Shown piece after piece: positions 31,975-32,407 of a DNA stretch of 32,407 nt; within the stretch, counting starts at the first letter, position 1, and every line of letters begins with the position of its first letter. The position numbers were made by a program, and so were the translations under genes. The notes under the pieces were generated by a model, which did not search any database, was not told the origin of the DNA, and worked only from the letters and a program-made list of their open reading frames with translations. The stretch comes from Sutcliffiella rhizosphaerae (GTDB lineage: Bacteria; Bacillota; Bacilli; Bacillales; Bacillaceae_I), in contig NZ_CAKJTJ010000036.1 of assembly GCF_917563925.1 (NCBI RefSeq), positions 1 through 32,407 on the forward strand. Direction: 5' to 3'.

Positions 31975-32407
31975 TTACCAGGCCCAACTAGCCAGTTTTT
32001 TTAGATTCATGGCAGCGTAAAGTTAGCATCGCTTGCATAGCCACTTTTTTCAGTCCCCTGAGAGTGGTCCAACGCATACCATGCTTTTCTTTTGCATCCG
32101 CAAAGGCACGTTCTACCGTTTCTTTGCGTTGAGCGTACAATTGCTTATTTGTTTGGGTATGCCGTAGATGGTTTGCCTCATCGAGGTCATCTTCCCAAAT
32201 ATGTCGATGTATCATCTTGGTAGTGTTTTGGCTTTGTGTACATGTTTGGAGTAAAGGGCAATTCTTACAGGTGGTTGGGTGAGATACGTACTGTCTATAG
32301 CCATCTCTAGTGGTTGTGCGATAAGAGAGTATTTGGTCCTTCGGACAAATATAACAGTCATAATGCTCATCGTAGGTATATTCATACTTTTTCATGTATC
32401 CATCTTT
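31975..32407 (-). pseudogene. 3' part of an IS1182-family transposase, with a late frameshift
   Basis: The C-terminal part of a DDE transposase of the IS1182 type, cut by the window edge: the frame is open beyond position 32395 to the end, so the ATG there is probably internal. Family phrases are YEYTYDEHYDCYICP, LSYRTTTRDGYRQY, CKNCPLLQTC, RHIWEDDLDEA and ETVERAFADAKEKHGMRWTTLRG. The frame stops at 31988 after MLTLRCHESKKTG. Removing one base near 32018 restores the family ending TFAAMNLKKLASW with a stop at 31975. A +1 insertion has therefore altered the last dozen or so residues. Whether the enzyme still works is unknown; the upstream part is outside the window. Confidence 0.85.

Noticed and set aside
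1..32407. CRISPR arrays, tRNA or rRNA genes, replication origin
   Set aside because: No regularly spaced repeats, no cloverleaf-like or ribosomal sequence and no DnaA-box cluster were recognised on reading either strand.

Overview
The window looks like chromosome from a low-GC Bacillaceae species (Bacillus or a close relative). Evidence: AGGAGG-type ribosome sites, frequent TTG/GTG starts, SigA-type promoters, catabolite-responsive (cre) boxes, and a short-chain dehydrogenase that closely resembles B. subtilis YoxD as I remember it. All names come from reading motifs; no database was searched.

Left part (1-19.4 kb): ordinary metabolic and regulatory genes. A small membrane protein converges on a YoxD-like dehydrogenase. 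A VanR/VanS-like two-component pair lies upstream of a VanY-like D,D-carboxypeptidase, with no vanHAX genes. An ECF sigma factor has a glyoxalase-like C-terminal tail and is divergent from a glyoxalase-fold (VOC) gene that carries an ECF-like promoter. Next is a complete RbsB/RbsA/RbsC-type sugar uptake operon with its own LacI repressor and a Gfo/Idh/MocA oxidoreductase. A terminator hairpin after the binding-protein gene, cre/LacI-like boxes and three probable TTG starts suggest graded expression. Then come a membrane protein, an acetolactate-synthase-like TPP enzyme, a sorbosone-dehydrogenase-like beta-propeller, and a TAXI-type TRAP operon (binding protein, DUF1850, fused permease) behind a consensus SigA promoter with a cre-like box.

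Right part (19.4-32.4 kb): an accessory region. It holds a 1029-aa SF1 helicase with a long coiled-coil insert, then a three-gene operon: a 1207-aa protein with one divergent P-loop module and three tandem CbxX/SpoVK-type AAA domains, a four-helix membrane protein, and a membrane-anchored protein with an outward beta-rich domain. A decayed copy of about 400 bp of the TRAP permease gene lies just beyond this operon, in the same orientation as the intact gene, so helicase and AAA operon sit between direct repeats. Further right are a frameshifted ASCH gene, two small proteins, a HEPN-like protein, a serine recombinase coupled to a 38-aa ORF, and the end of an IS1182-type transposase. The pseudogenes and recombination genes mark a plastic region.

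The best candidates for something undescribed are the triple-AAA/membrane operon with its neighbouring helicase between TRAP repeats, and the sigma factor/VOC pair sharing a DxDGN motif.
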